Part shown: positions 1 to 5,986 of the stretch, one piece after another
Layout of the letters: every line of letters begins with the position of its first letter
How positions within the stretch are numbered: the first letter of the stretch is position 1
Assembly (NCBI GenBank): GCA_002441045.1
Contig: DJWQ01000149.1
Coordinates: forward strand, 1-17,529
Source of the DNA: Firmicutes bacterium UBA6226
GTDB lineage: Bacteria > Bacillota_A > Clostridia > Peptostreptococcales > Acidaminobacteraceae
DNA length: 17,529 nucleotides
Direction: 5' to 3'
The notes under the pieces: generated by a model
The model's database searches: none
What the model was told of the DNA's origin: nothing
What the model saw: only the letters and a program-made list of their open reading frames with translations
Program-made: the position numbers and the translations under genes

Positions 1-769
1 AAAATCCTTGAGGATTATTATCATCATGTGTACCTGCATAATTAATCCCAACTACTTTTAGATCAAAGTTTAGAAGCATTCCTCCACTAGAGCCACTATT
101 TGTCTCAGCAGAGTGAATTACTGACAAGAATTCATTTGTTTTTACTTCACCATATCTATCAGTCGTTTTTGTTTTGTTGTACTTAATTACACTACCTATT
201 GAAACAACGTTTCTCTCTCCAAGTGGATTTCCTATTGCGATGATGTTAATACCTACTTCTATCTCACCATAAACTATCTCTAAAACAGTTAACACTGTTT
301 CATTTTTACTAAAAACAATAATTGCTAAATCAAGCTCATAATTCATGCTACCTTCATAAATAAAAGCACTATACTTATTTTCAAAATAATCCACTACCTC
401 AATAATCTGATACTTATAGTCCTTGTGTTTATCAACTACATGATAATTAGTGATTGCGTAATAATAATTTTCTGTTTCATAAAAAATTACTCCACTACCG
501 CTGTAGATATTTTTAGTAGAGAAAATCCATTCATTGTCAAACGAAATGTTGTTAATTAGGATATTTCCCTTTTTAGATTTCAATAACTCAGTTTCATCAA
601 TACTTTCAAAATCTTCAATGATTGAGGGTACATAGGGTTTAAAGGTAATATCATTTATTTGATATTCATCCAATGAAGGTGCTTGAAAGTCGAAATCATA
701 ATTTGATTTACACCCTTGTAAAATAAATATATTTAAAATTAAGATGAGAATCAGATATAGTTTTTTCAA
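1..769 (-). CDS. Trypsin-like serine protease lipoprotein (HtrA-like fold), C-terminus beyond the window
   Basis: About 256 codons are visible and the gene runs off the window edge. It starts at a TTG about 9 nt after a GGAGG site; no in-frame ATG fits. The N-terminus is a short lipoprotein signal: two Lys, a hydrophobic run, then a lipobox ending L-Q-G-C with the lipidated Cys at about residue 20. A chymotrypsin-fold domain follows, with His110 in TNYHVV, Asp147 in ELDLAIIVF and Ser228 in SGSSGGM. The GNPLGE and GSSGG patterns resemble HtrA/DegP-type and surface S1 proteases. It should be a membrane-anchored, outward-facing protease; whether a PDZ domain follows is unknown. It is the last visible gene of the 2906-1 operon, 39 nt after the Abi gene. 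The triad is read directly. The substrate is unknown. Confidence 0.85.
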   Translation of the reverse strand, partial: MKKLYLILILILNIFILQGCKSNYDFDFQAPSLDEYQINDITFKPYVPSIIEDFESIDETELLKSKKGNILINNISFDNEWIFSTKNIYSGSGVIFYETENYYYAITNYHVVDKHKDYKYQIIEVVDYFENKYSAFIYEGSMNYELDLAIIVFSKNETVLTVLEIVYGEIEVGINIIAIGNPLGERNVVSIGSVIKYNKTKTTDRYGEVKTNEFLSVIHSAETNSGSSGGMLLNFDLKVVGINYAGTHDDNNPQGF

Positions 770-808
770 AATATTGTCCTCCAAGTTTGCTTTAAGTAAT
801 AAGACAAA

Positions 809-1513
809 CTATAAAACAATTTTTACGAAGTTTGGTAAATTCCACTCAGTCTGAAACGGATTTGATGAACCGTTATTTTCTTCAAGCACTGAACAGGAAT
901 TAATCTCGTTAATAAAGCTTTGTTTAATGCTTTTTTCTAGGTGATTGGCTAGATTTGTAAGATTCGCGTGTAATGAACCACTAATGCGCCCTTCTATATT
1001 ACATTCTTTGAAATCCAAATAATTTAACAGGAATCGATTATGACTAACTGCATTACGTAGCTCAGCTAAAGCTTTTAAATTCTTTGATTCAAATAATGTA
1101 TCTGGGAAAATAGAATGAATGTCTTCTTCAGAAAGATCCATTACTTGTGCTATAAGATCAGAAAATAATGTCTTATCTAGTGCTTTATACAATTCTATCT
1201 CACTTTTAAGTGTTTTAGCAATTTTTGGTGTTATTTTCAATTGATCCATTTCATCTGAGTATTTATTATCTATAAAAGCTCTTACCTTTTCTTCTATTAA
1301 ACCGATATACTTATAAAGAACTTTTCGGATACGTTTATCGTAGCGATAAGTGGTTGCAATTTCACAATATTTGATTTTTGAAGCCGTATAACTACTCAAA
1401 TACGAATATATTGAATGATGCAGATTAACACCCTTCAAATTCAAATAGTGCTTAGCTTTATCTATTTCTTCTAGTTTAATATCGATAATTTCAATAAACT
1501 CATGTGCTTTCAT
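809..1513 (-). CDS. Abi_2 / AbiD-AbiF-type abortive infection protein (HEPN RNase fold)
   Basis: This 234-residue protein resembles the Abi_2 family of lactococcal AbiD/AbiF-type abortive-infection proteins. A helical N-terminal part is followed by YDKRIRKVLYKYIGLIEEKVR (broken here as residues 58-78 with key Y58, D59, R63, E74 and R78), which matches the family's fD-xx-LR ... iE-xx-lR signature. At residues 153-159, L-R-N-A-V-S-H-N gives R153-x4-H158-N, the active site of HEPN ribonucleases. In the family the activity is RNA cleavage that stops growth or phage production. The ATG lies 9 nt after the stop of the nucleotidyltransferase-like gene, with an AAGG site overlapping that stop, so the two are probably translated together. 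This pairing suggests a toxin with its modifying or neutralising partner, which is inference. The catalytic Arg and His are intact. Confidence 0.8.
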   Translation of the reverse strand: MKAHEFIEIIDIKLEEIDKAKHYLNLKGVNLHHSIYSYLSSYTASKIKYCEIATTYRYDKRIRKVLYKYIGLIEEKVRAFIDNKYSDEMDQLKITPKIAKTLKSEIELYKALDKTLFSDLIAQVMDLSEEDIHSIFPDTLFESKNLKALAELRNAVSHNRFLLNYLDFKECNIEGRISGSLHANLTNLANHLEKSIKQSFINEINSCSVLEENNGSSNPFQTEWNLPNFVKIVL

Positions 1514-1522
1514 AGATACGCC

Positions 1523-2137
1523 TTATTGAAAATACTCATTCAGTGTTTCTAAGAAAACTGAAAATGATGGTATCTCTTCATTTCTAGTTAAGTGCAGATT
1601 TTTATTATGCAAGTATCTTACTTTGAAGTCTTCCCAGTAACCTTCATCTTTGATTCTTTTGAACTTAGCACTGTAATTTTTTGTCTTTCTGACTTCATTC
1701 CACAAATATCTACCAGAAGTCTTTTCATAAATCAATTTGTAAAGATTACCATTATTTCCTTCTATCATTATTGCTACATCAAAAGAAAATTCAAGTTTTC
1801 CACCTAACACTAATTTAGATGTTATAACAGACGTTGAATTGCTAGCATATTTAAAACTAAGTTCGGGATTGACCTCATTAAATGCATTTATCAATATGTT
1901 CTTTATCTTCTCAGGATAAGAACTCAGTTCCTGTTTATCTTTTTTTAGAATAAAGTTATAATCCAAATCAAAAGGACCTCTTTCACCATTTCGAGTGATT
2001 AATCTTTTTTCACCACTTCCAATAAGTCGATATTCAAAAGTAAAATATTCTTTGACACTCTTTTGTACATTAAGAATAATATCTTCACATGCTTTCGCAA
2101 GTGAGTCTCTTTCTTCTTTTGAAACATATTTATACAT
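1523..2137 (-). CDS. Nucleotidyltransferase-fold protein (MNT-like), possible partner of the Abi protein
   Basis: This 204-residue protein shows a polymerase-beta-type nucleotidyltransferase core: G-S-G at residues 40-42, the metal-binding pair D57-L-D59 after a short Gly-rich stretch, and a third Asp at 120 in EFSFDVAIM. All three acidic residues are present, so it should be active, transferring NMP to a protein, RNA or small molecule. It is longer than minimal MntA antitoxins (about 100-140 residues), and the C-terminal half is not recognised. The ATG follows GGAG by 9 nt. It sits 15 nt after the zincin gene and 9 nt before the Abi gene. By analogy with HEPN-MNT toxin-antitoxin pairs it may AMPylate and silence the HEPN-type Abi protein. 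It could equally be an independent enzyme such as a nucleotide second-messenger synthase. Confidence 0.7.
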   Translation of the reverse strand: MYKYVSKEERDSLAKACEDIILNVQKSVKEYFTFEYRLIGSGEKRLITRNGERGPFDLDYNFILKKDKQELSSYPEKIKNILINAFNEVNPELSFKYASNSTSVITSKLVLGGKLEFSFDVAIMIEGNNGNLYKLIYEKTSGRYLWNEVRKTKNYSAKFKRIKDEGYWEDFKVRYLHNKNLHLTRNEEIPSFSVFLETLNEYFQ

Positions 2138-2152
2138 ATCAATACATCTCCT

Positions 2153-2629
2153 TTACATTTGATTTTGGTTTCCAATAATGTCCTTGATAGATTTTGGTAG
2201 GATTGTTTTTACACCGAAGAATTCAAAAATCTTATGATGTGTAAATCCAATCACATCAATCTCAATCAACTGATTTAAGTAATCAAAATCATCTACTTCA
2301 TTATTCTTTCCTGAAGGCCGAATATAGTTCAATGTTTCATATTCCCATTTGTCTAGAGTATCTTTTGATTCCATGGACTTGTTTCTAATACAGTAACCTT
2401 GGTAAGCGTGTCTTGTTTCATGAAAAGCTGTCACGATTACCTCAATCCAAGGTGATTTCCCAACCAATTCTTCATAAAATATGATTTCATCAGATTCAAA
2501 TACATACATTCCAGTAATCTCTCTATTTGAAACTTCTTCCGGATTAAAGAAACTGATATGCGGTTCTGGTATGTTTAAAATCTTAGCTACAATCTTGACA
2601 CCACTAATTGCTACTTCATAATTATTCAT
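2153..2629 (-). CDS. Zincin-type metallopeptidase domain protein (HExxH)
   Basis: A soluble protein of about 158 residues without signal peptide or membrane segment. It carries the zinc-binding HExxH motif as H-E-T-R-H (residues 74-78 counted from an upstream TTG), followed by AYQ. A downstream stretch NQLIEIDVIGFTHH could supply the third acidic ligand (E127 or D129). The pattern resembles small phage and mobile-element zincins related to the IrrE/ImmA or WLM-type peptidases, so it is probably an intracellular protease. I chose the ATG at 2629 because the alternative TTG at 2641 has its GAGAG abutting the codon with no spacer, whereas GGA lies 7 nt before the ATG. It lies between the small membrane protein and the nucleotidyltransferase gene in the same tight operon. 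The substrate is unknown; processing a regulator or a partner is possible. Confidence 0.65.
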   Translation of the reverse strand: MNNYEVAISGVKIVAKILNIPEPHISFFNPEEVSNREITGMYVFESDEIIFYEELVGKSPWIEVIVTAFHETRHAYQGYCIRNKSMESKDTLDKWEYETLNYIRPSGKNNEVDDFDYLNQLIEIDVIGFTHHKIFEFFGVKTILPKSIKDIIGNQNQM

Positions 2630-2654
2630 TTTGCTATCCAACTCTCAAATGTTT

Positions 2655-2906
2655 TTAATTTTCACATATCATTTTAATTGTATTATTAATCACTAATTTT
2701 TTTGAAAAAGCTAAGCATGCTCCTTCTATTGCTCCACCAATAATTGTTGGAATAATAAAGAAAAGTATAATCCACACTAAAGCTGGCAATGGAACAGATA
2801 AAGATTTAAGTGGTTCATAAAACTCATTAAGTATTGGAAATAGAAAAATAGCACTGAATAGCTCTCCAATAATAAATGCTATTAAAATAAATAAACCTGT
2901 ATTCAA
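2655..2906 (-). CDS. Small two-helix membrane protein, unknown function
   Basis: This 83-residue protein has two hydrophobic helices (about residues 4-27 and 41-66) joined by a short Pro-containing loop, then a short polar, basic tail, so it should lie in the cytoplasmic membrane. The start is a TTG preceded by a strong GAGGGGGA site about 9 nt away; the ATG nearby is out of frame. It is the first gene of a five-gene run ending at position 1. Upstream, a TATAAT-like hexamer lies at 2943-2948 but has no convincing -35, so the operon promoter is uncertain. I do not recognise the family. In a defence operon a small membrane protein can serve as a pore or anchor, but here that is only a possibility. 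Confidence 0.6.
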   Translation of the reverse strand: MNTGLFILIAFIIGELFSAIFLFPILNEFYEPLKSLSVPLPALVWIILFFIIPTIIGGAIEGACLAFSKKLVINNTIKMICEN

Positions 2907-2967
2907 TATTCATTCCCCCTCACCGTCAACATGTATAATTTAATTATAACATCACACTTAATAGAAT

Positions 2968-3014
2968 AAAAATAAAAAATGACCACACCTGATTGAAAAA
3001 TAAGGTATGGTCAT
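2968..3014 (-). terminator. Rho-independent terminator after the holin cassette
   Basis: An 11-bp stem (2980-2990 with 3003-3013, one G-T wobble) encloses a 12-nt loop. On the minus strand it is followed by TTTTTTATTTTTATT. It lies just beyond the ancestral stop of the broken holin gene and separates that cassette from the 2906-1 operon. Confidence 0.85.
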
Positions 3015-3017
3015 ATA

Positions 3018-3502
3018 CTATTTTTTAAGTTGTTCTTGAATAATTTTCTCAGCTGCAGATAAAGTTGCTCTACCCTGCATCTTATTGCGAAAGAAATGTA
3101 GTCATCAATGATGGCTTCTATCTTGGATTGATTGGTCTCGACAAACTCAACTGCTTTCTCTGTTGAACCTGTCAAATTGCTCACCCACTAGCTTAATCTT
3201 GAAACAACAGCGAGTTTCTTATCATCCCCCATTAAATATGCTTCACCTTTTTCCTTGGCAAGCCTATTCTTTTCTTCCACAATCATGATGAATTCTTTGA
3301 TGGTTTTTTGAACACTTTCATCAAAGACAACTTCTTTTGCTTTGGTAACGAGTTCAGAAACATTCTCCGCAGTGTTCTTGAGGTCTTGTTTCACCTCTTT
3401 AATCACATCACTCAGCGATTGATCCTTACCCATCTTAGATGTCACATAGAGAGCTAGTAACAATAGCGACGCTATTAGTAATACGATTTCAAGTGTTGTC
3501 AT
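3018..3502 (-). pseudogene. Broken phage holin-like gene (LL-H-type), amber codon plus frameshift
   Basis: The intact N-terminal part (3502-3188, 104 residues) starts at an ATG about 8 nt after AGGAGG. It has one membrane helix at residues 4-21, then a long charged helical region. An in-frame TAG stops it at 3188-3190, yet the same frame continues beyond the stop for about 33 sensible codons (WVSNL ... AIIDDYISF). A one-base loss near 3089-3093 then moves the reading into another frame, which continues as RNKMQGRATL ... QEQLKK and ends at a TAG at 3018, just before a strong terminator. The restored protein of about 160 residues, one helix plus a Lys-rich tail with KLAVVSRL, looks like the LL-H family of holins, which form lysis pores. 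The 104-residue product probably no longer does this. The family call is tentative; the two lesions are read directly. Confidence 0.7.
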
Positions 3503-3544
3503 TATCTCTTCCTCCTAGGCGTTTATAGATATTAACTTGTGAGC

Positions 3545-3814
3545 TTACAATCTTAATACATGATGTTCAAGAACATTGAAATCTTTCTTTAATGATTTGA
3601 TATCCTGTGCTTGCATCTCTAAGAGATTAAGCATCTTTATGTTTAGTTTCTCAATCGTCTGCAGATTGGTCAGAATCTCATCGTTATTCGTTTTATTCTT
3701 TTGTTCCTGACAATTGAACTTCTTGATAGTCGCCATTATTACAACCACCATGGTTACAATCCAATACAACAGATTTTCCATTCTAAATAGACTGAGGATG
3801 CTTTCCCAGTTCAT
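3545..3814 (-). CDS. Phage holin-accessory-like protein: one membrane helix plus coiled coil
   Basis: This 89-residue protein has a hydrophobic helix at about residues 13-30 (LLYWIVTMVVVIMATI), one Cys, then a predicted coiled coil (about 45-89) with Leu/Ile at heptad spacing. This architecture is typical of small phage lysis-region proteins such as XhlA-type or holin-associated proteins, but no specific family is recognised. The ATG has only a weak GAGAGTG site and lies 6 nt after the stop of a 13-codon ORF that does have a perfect ribosome site, which suggests translational coupling. It lies 42 nt before the broken holin gene and under the bipartite promoter at 3887-3919. Confidence 0.6.
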   Translation of the reverse strand: MNWESILSLFRMENLLYWIVTMVVVIMATIKKFNCQEQKNKTNNDEILTNLQTIEKLNIKMLNLLEMQAQDIKSLKKDFNVLEHHVLRL

Positions 3815-3820
3815 GGTTAA

Positions 3821-3862
3821 TCACTCTCGATGATTCTGATTTTTATCTCCAATTCTGAACAT
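3821..3862 (-). CDS. Possible 13-codon leader peptide of the holin cassette
   Basis: An ATG follows AGGAGG by about 8 nt and opens 13 codons (MFRIGDKNQNHRE) ending in TGA 6 nt before the start of the next gene, which lacks a good ribosome site of its own. It may be a leader that couples translation, or the stump of a deleted XkdX-like tail-region gene. Only the ribosome site and spacing support it. Confidence 0.35.
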   Translation of the reverse strand: MFRIGDKNQNHRE

Positions 3863-3886
3863 GCTAAATTCCTCCTAATGTTAATA

Positions 3887-3919
3887 ATATATATCACTCA
3901 AAAGAGAGATAATATCAAG
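3887..3919 (-). promoter_or_regulatory. Bipartite promoter-like element, copy A (holin cassette)
   Basis: On the minus strand the element reads CTTGATAT, 12 variable bases, then GAGTGATATATAT. This gives a -35-like TTGATA and a -10-like GATATA 17 bp apart. The AGGAGG of the leader ORF lies about 15 nt downstream. The same two blocks at the same spacing recur at 9858-9890, so this is probably a conserved phage promoter or operator. Confidence 0.6.
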
Positions 3920-3943
3920 AAAAAAAAGCCACCTAAGTGACTT
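3920..3943 (-). terminator. Strong rho-independent terminator
   Basis: A 7-bp stem with one G-U pair (3926-3932 with 3937-3943) and a four-base loop is followed on the minus strand by eight T. It abuts copy A of the bipartite promoter, so upstream transcription is ended just where the holin transcript begins. Confidence 0.85.
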
Positions 3944-4012
3944 AATATTTTTTGGTGGTGGTGAAAGGCATGACCCTCTCGACTCTGAAGCAACAAGAAC
4001 TGGTTTAAAACA

Positions 4013-4180
4013 TTACAACTTTATTGATACTAAATTCTTGGACCCCACCAACAAAGCCGTCCACCTCAAACTAAGTTCTACCATAATTTCGACCTCCATT
4101 GATTGAATGCTTATTCTTATGGTGAGGCTTAGGAACATAGCCACCGCAAATGTTGCGATGTATTGCCAGCCTTGCTTCAT
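4013..4180 (-). CDS. Possible small membrane peptide (55 codons), unknown
   Basis: An ATG-to-TAA frame of 55 codons begins MKQGWQYIATFAVAMFL, with a hydrophobic first 25 residues. It has no clear ribosome site. An internal ATG (MVELSLRW) does have GGAGG 9 nt upstream and would give a 23-residue product. The frame ends about 70 bp before the terminator at 3920. This is the only coding candidate between 3863 and 4356. The rest of that stretch holds the terminators, the promoter element and an unexplained C/A-rich segment near 3955-4000. I do not recognise the peptide, and it may be a remnant of a lost gene. Confidence 0.25.
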   Translation of the reverse strand: MKQGWQYIATFAVAMFLSLTIRISIQSMEVEIMVELSLRWTALLVGSKNLVSIKL

Positions 4181-4308
4181 ATTAATTTTATCACAAAGAT
4201 TGGCAATTTTTACACAAATTTAGATTTTCAAAATTATTGCCTTCCATTTTTTAATTGCCACCCTGTACGGTACCCATATTGTATCAAATTAGTATGACTG
4301 GGGGGATA

Positions 4309-4340
4309 TAAAAGCATTCACCTATCAACTAAGTGAATGC
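4309..4340 (-). terminator. Rho-independent terminator of the serine protease gene
   Basis: A perfect 8-bp stem GCATTCAC/GTGAATGC (4314-4321 with 4333-4340) with an 11-nt loop is followed on the minus strand by TTTTATATCC. It lies 17 bp beyond the protease stop codon. Confidence 0.75.
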
Positions 4341-4356
4341 TATTTATCAAAAAATA

Positions 4357-5178
4357 TTAGTTAAAAACTACCGAAACGCCAAGTTGACTCACAACATTAT
4401 CAATTTTAACTGTTAAACTTGTTGTCCCATCACCTGCGAAATTAATACCTACTAAGCCATAATTAACACTTCGTGGATAGTATCTAACAAGAGGTCCACC
4501 ACTGTCTCCACCTTCGAGTACTATTGAAGTTTCGATTAAATCATAGAAGTATTCACCAGAAATAGTTTCAGCTGTATCAACACTTAGTACTTGACCATAT
4601 TGATAATTAGTTGTCACTCCATGAGATTTGACATTTGAACCTTCAACAACGTAGTCCAACCATTTAATGTAATAAGTACCACTTGATTGTCCAACTTGAT
4701 GAATTTCGTTTGATACTCCCCATGCGTTTTGATCACTGAATGGTACAAATGCTGCATCAACTGTTCCACCGAAAATTGAAATGTTTGCTTTCCCAATAAA
4801 AACATTACTGTTAGTGAACATTGAGTAATCAGAAGGTGCAACATGCGAGTTCGTGACGATACCATTTAAACCGTTTCTAGTTGCATTAAACCCAACAGTC
4901 CCATACCATTGATCAAACCATATAAAGAGAATTTTCTTTCTGTACTTAATCTTGTCTGCTGAATAAACATAAGATAATAATTTTCTTTCTTCTTTAATTG
5001 AAATTTCAATCATATTTGAAGCGTAATCCTTATAAGTCAAATCGAGAAATGCAATGACTTCGAATGCTAATTGAGAATCATTTACGGTTACTTTAAGTTT
5101 GTTTTCTGATTGATCTATCGATATAGCAGAAATTTTCAACTCAGTAACTTTTAGTAAATAGTCCCTCATTAACTTCAA
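4357..5178 (-). CDS. Chymotrypsin-fold (S1) serine protease, catalytic part of a frameshifted secreted protease
   Basis: This 273-residue frame begins at TTG, but the same frame is open further upstream and overlaps the signal-peptide ORF at 5226-5552. A helical, charged pro-region (residues 1-90) precedes the protease domain. The triad is His112 in VTNSHVAP, Asp141 in GGTVDAAFVPF and Ser226 in GGDSGGPLV, closest in style to secreted bacterial S1 enzymes of the streptogrisin/glutamyl-endopeptidase type. Alone it has no signal peptide. Fused to the upstream frame by a -1 shift at the AAAAA run near 5265, it becomes a normal preproprotein of about 380 residues, with the join reading NLSGAFGQAGVNANSYIVEE. 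All catalytic residues are intact, so the lesion is recent, a sequencing error, or rescued by slippage. A terminator follows at 4309-4340. Confidence 0.8.
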   Translation of the reverse strand: MKLMRDYLLKVTELKISAISIDQSENKLKVTVNDSQLAFEVIAFLDLTYKDYASNMIEISIKEERKLLSYVYSADKIKYRKKILFIWFDQWYGTVGFNATRNGLNGIVTNSHVAPSDYSMFTNSNVFIGKANISIFGGTVDAAFVPFSDQNAWGVSNEIHQVGQSSGTYYIKWLDYVVEGSNVKSHGVTTNYQYGQVLSVDTAETISGEYFYDLIETSIVLEGGDSGGPLVRYYPRSVNYGLVGINFAGDGTTSLTVKIDNVVSQLGVSVVFN

Positions 5179-5225
5179 TTCGATCAGAGAAAAAGCCTTT
5201 TCTTCAACAATATAACTATTTGCAT

Positions 5226-5552
5226 TTACTCCAGCCTGTCCAAATGCTCCTGATAAGTTTTTACTAATTCATCAAACGATAGCTTACTTGATATTTTAAG
5301 TCCTAAAACAATATCGTTTGATTCATTTAAGTATATGCCAGCATAGCTATTAATCAAATAATCATTATCGCTACCCTGCCAAGTTGCTATATGATTATTG
5401 ATCGTTAACGCTATGTCGGTATTCTCATAATTCTTAATTTCAGATAACTCATTTTCATTGTATGAATCTTTTGAACCACTTGCATTAATCACTGAGGCAT
5501 TAAAAATGAAAAGCAATAATGCCAATAAAACTAAAATAATTTTCTTATTCAT
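5226..5552 (-). CDS. Signal peptide and pro-region of the frameshifted serine protease
   Basis: This 108-residue frame starts at an ATG preceded by AAGGAGAAGGAG. It has a textbook Sec signal: MNKK, a hydrophobic core to about residue 19, and a likely cleavage after VINA (residue 24). The mature part has no known domain and resembles an inhibitory pro-region. It stops 47 nt before the first start codon of the protease frame. Moving to the -1 frame at GTAAAAACTTA (near 5265) instead continues in open frame straight into the protease. One missing A in the run explains the break. The A-run is not a classical X-XXY-YYZ slippery heptamer in this phase, so programmed frameshifting is less likely than an indel. 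It follows the PadR gene and has its own possible promoter at 5607-5636. Confidence 0.7.
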   Translation of the reverse strand: MNKKIILVLLALLLFIFNASVINASGSKDSYNENELSEIKNYENTDIALTINNHIATWQGSDNDYLINSYAGIYLNESNDIVLGLKISSKLSFDELVKTYQEHLDRLE

Positions 5553-5606
5553 TATTTACTCCTTCTCCTTTGTGTTTAGACATAAACTTCAAATTTATAT
5601 CACGAA

Positions 5607-5636
5607 ATATCACAACTACAGTGGGAAGCCAGTCAA
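5607..5636 (-). promoter_or_regulatory. Possible promoter of the secreted protease gene
   Basis: On the minus strand TTGACT (5631-5636) is followed after 18 bp by TGATAT (5607-5612). The -35 is good and the -10 weak. The heptamer ATATCAC occurs twice on the plus strand (5598-5604 and 5607-5613), overlapping the -10, and could be an operator for the PadR-type regulator encoded next door. Confidence 0.35.
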
Positions 5637-5650
5637 AACCAAATTATACT

Positions 5651-5986
5651 TTATAAAAATAAGTCGATTAATTCTTTGGTTCTTTTCCATTCAAACTTAC
5701 AGTTTGCTAAAAAACTCACCCCTTCCTTTGTAATAGAGTAGTACTTTTTTTTTGGCAGATTATCATTTTTCACCCAATATGATGTGATATATCCAAATTT
5801 CTCTAATCGTTGAAATGTTGTATATAGTGTCGCTTCATTAAATACAAGACTATGATTAGTTCTGGTTTCAATTATCTTGTTTATTTTATACCCGTATAAA
5901 TCTTCATTAGAAAGTATAGAAAGAATTATCTTCTCTGTATAACCTCTTAATGTATCACCAAAAATCACATTCTTGTTATCGCTCAT
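5651..5986 (-). CDS. PadR-family transcriptional regulator
   Basis: This 111-residue protein is a PadR-type winged helix: LRGYTEKIILSILS, then GYKINKIIE as helix 2, the recognition region NEATLYTTFQRLEKFGYI, and the wing K-K-Y-Y-S-I-T-K-E-G near residues 85-95. The usual C-terminal dimerisation helix is short (FLANCKFEWKRTKELIDLFL). Its ATG overlaps the end of the membrane-protein gene by 11 nt, showing translational coupling. PadR regulators commonly pair with HAAS/DUF1700-type membrane proteins, normally regulator first; here the regulator is second. It probably represses the consensus promoter at 7206-7234 and perhaps the protease promoter downstream. The ligand is unknown. Confidence 0.88.
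   Translation of the reverse strand: MSDNKNVIFGDTLRGYTEKIILSILSNEDLYGYKINKIIETRTNHSLVFNEATLYTTFQRLEKFGYITSYWVKNDNLPKKKYYSITKEGVSFLANCKFEWKRTKELIDLFL

Noticed and set aside
1592..1807. Plus-strand open frames across the window, such as 1592-1807, 5458-5733 and 10826-11218.
   Set aside because: They lie antisense to well-supported genes, lack ribosome sites and show no protein-like composition; they are shadows.
3955..4000. On the minus strand a segment ends in CACCACCACCA and has a few tRNA-like or tmRNA-like bases.
   Set aside because: No T-arm consensus, no acceptor pairing and no cloverleaf could be drawn, so it is not a tRNA or tmRNA.
4201..4260. TGGCAATT and AATTGCCA form an inverted pair 44 bp apart.
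   Set aside because: The arms are only 8 bp in AT-rich DNA, with no transposase and no target duplication, so it is probably chance.
5255..5275. Programmed -1 frameshifting at the A-run in the protease gene.
   Set aside because: The run does not form an X-XXY-YYZ heptamer in the reading phase and I saw no clear downstream pseudoknot; a simple indel fits better.
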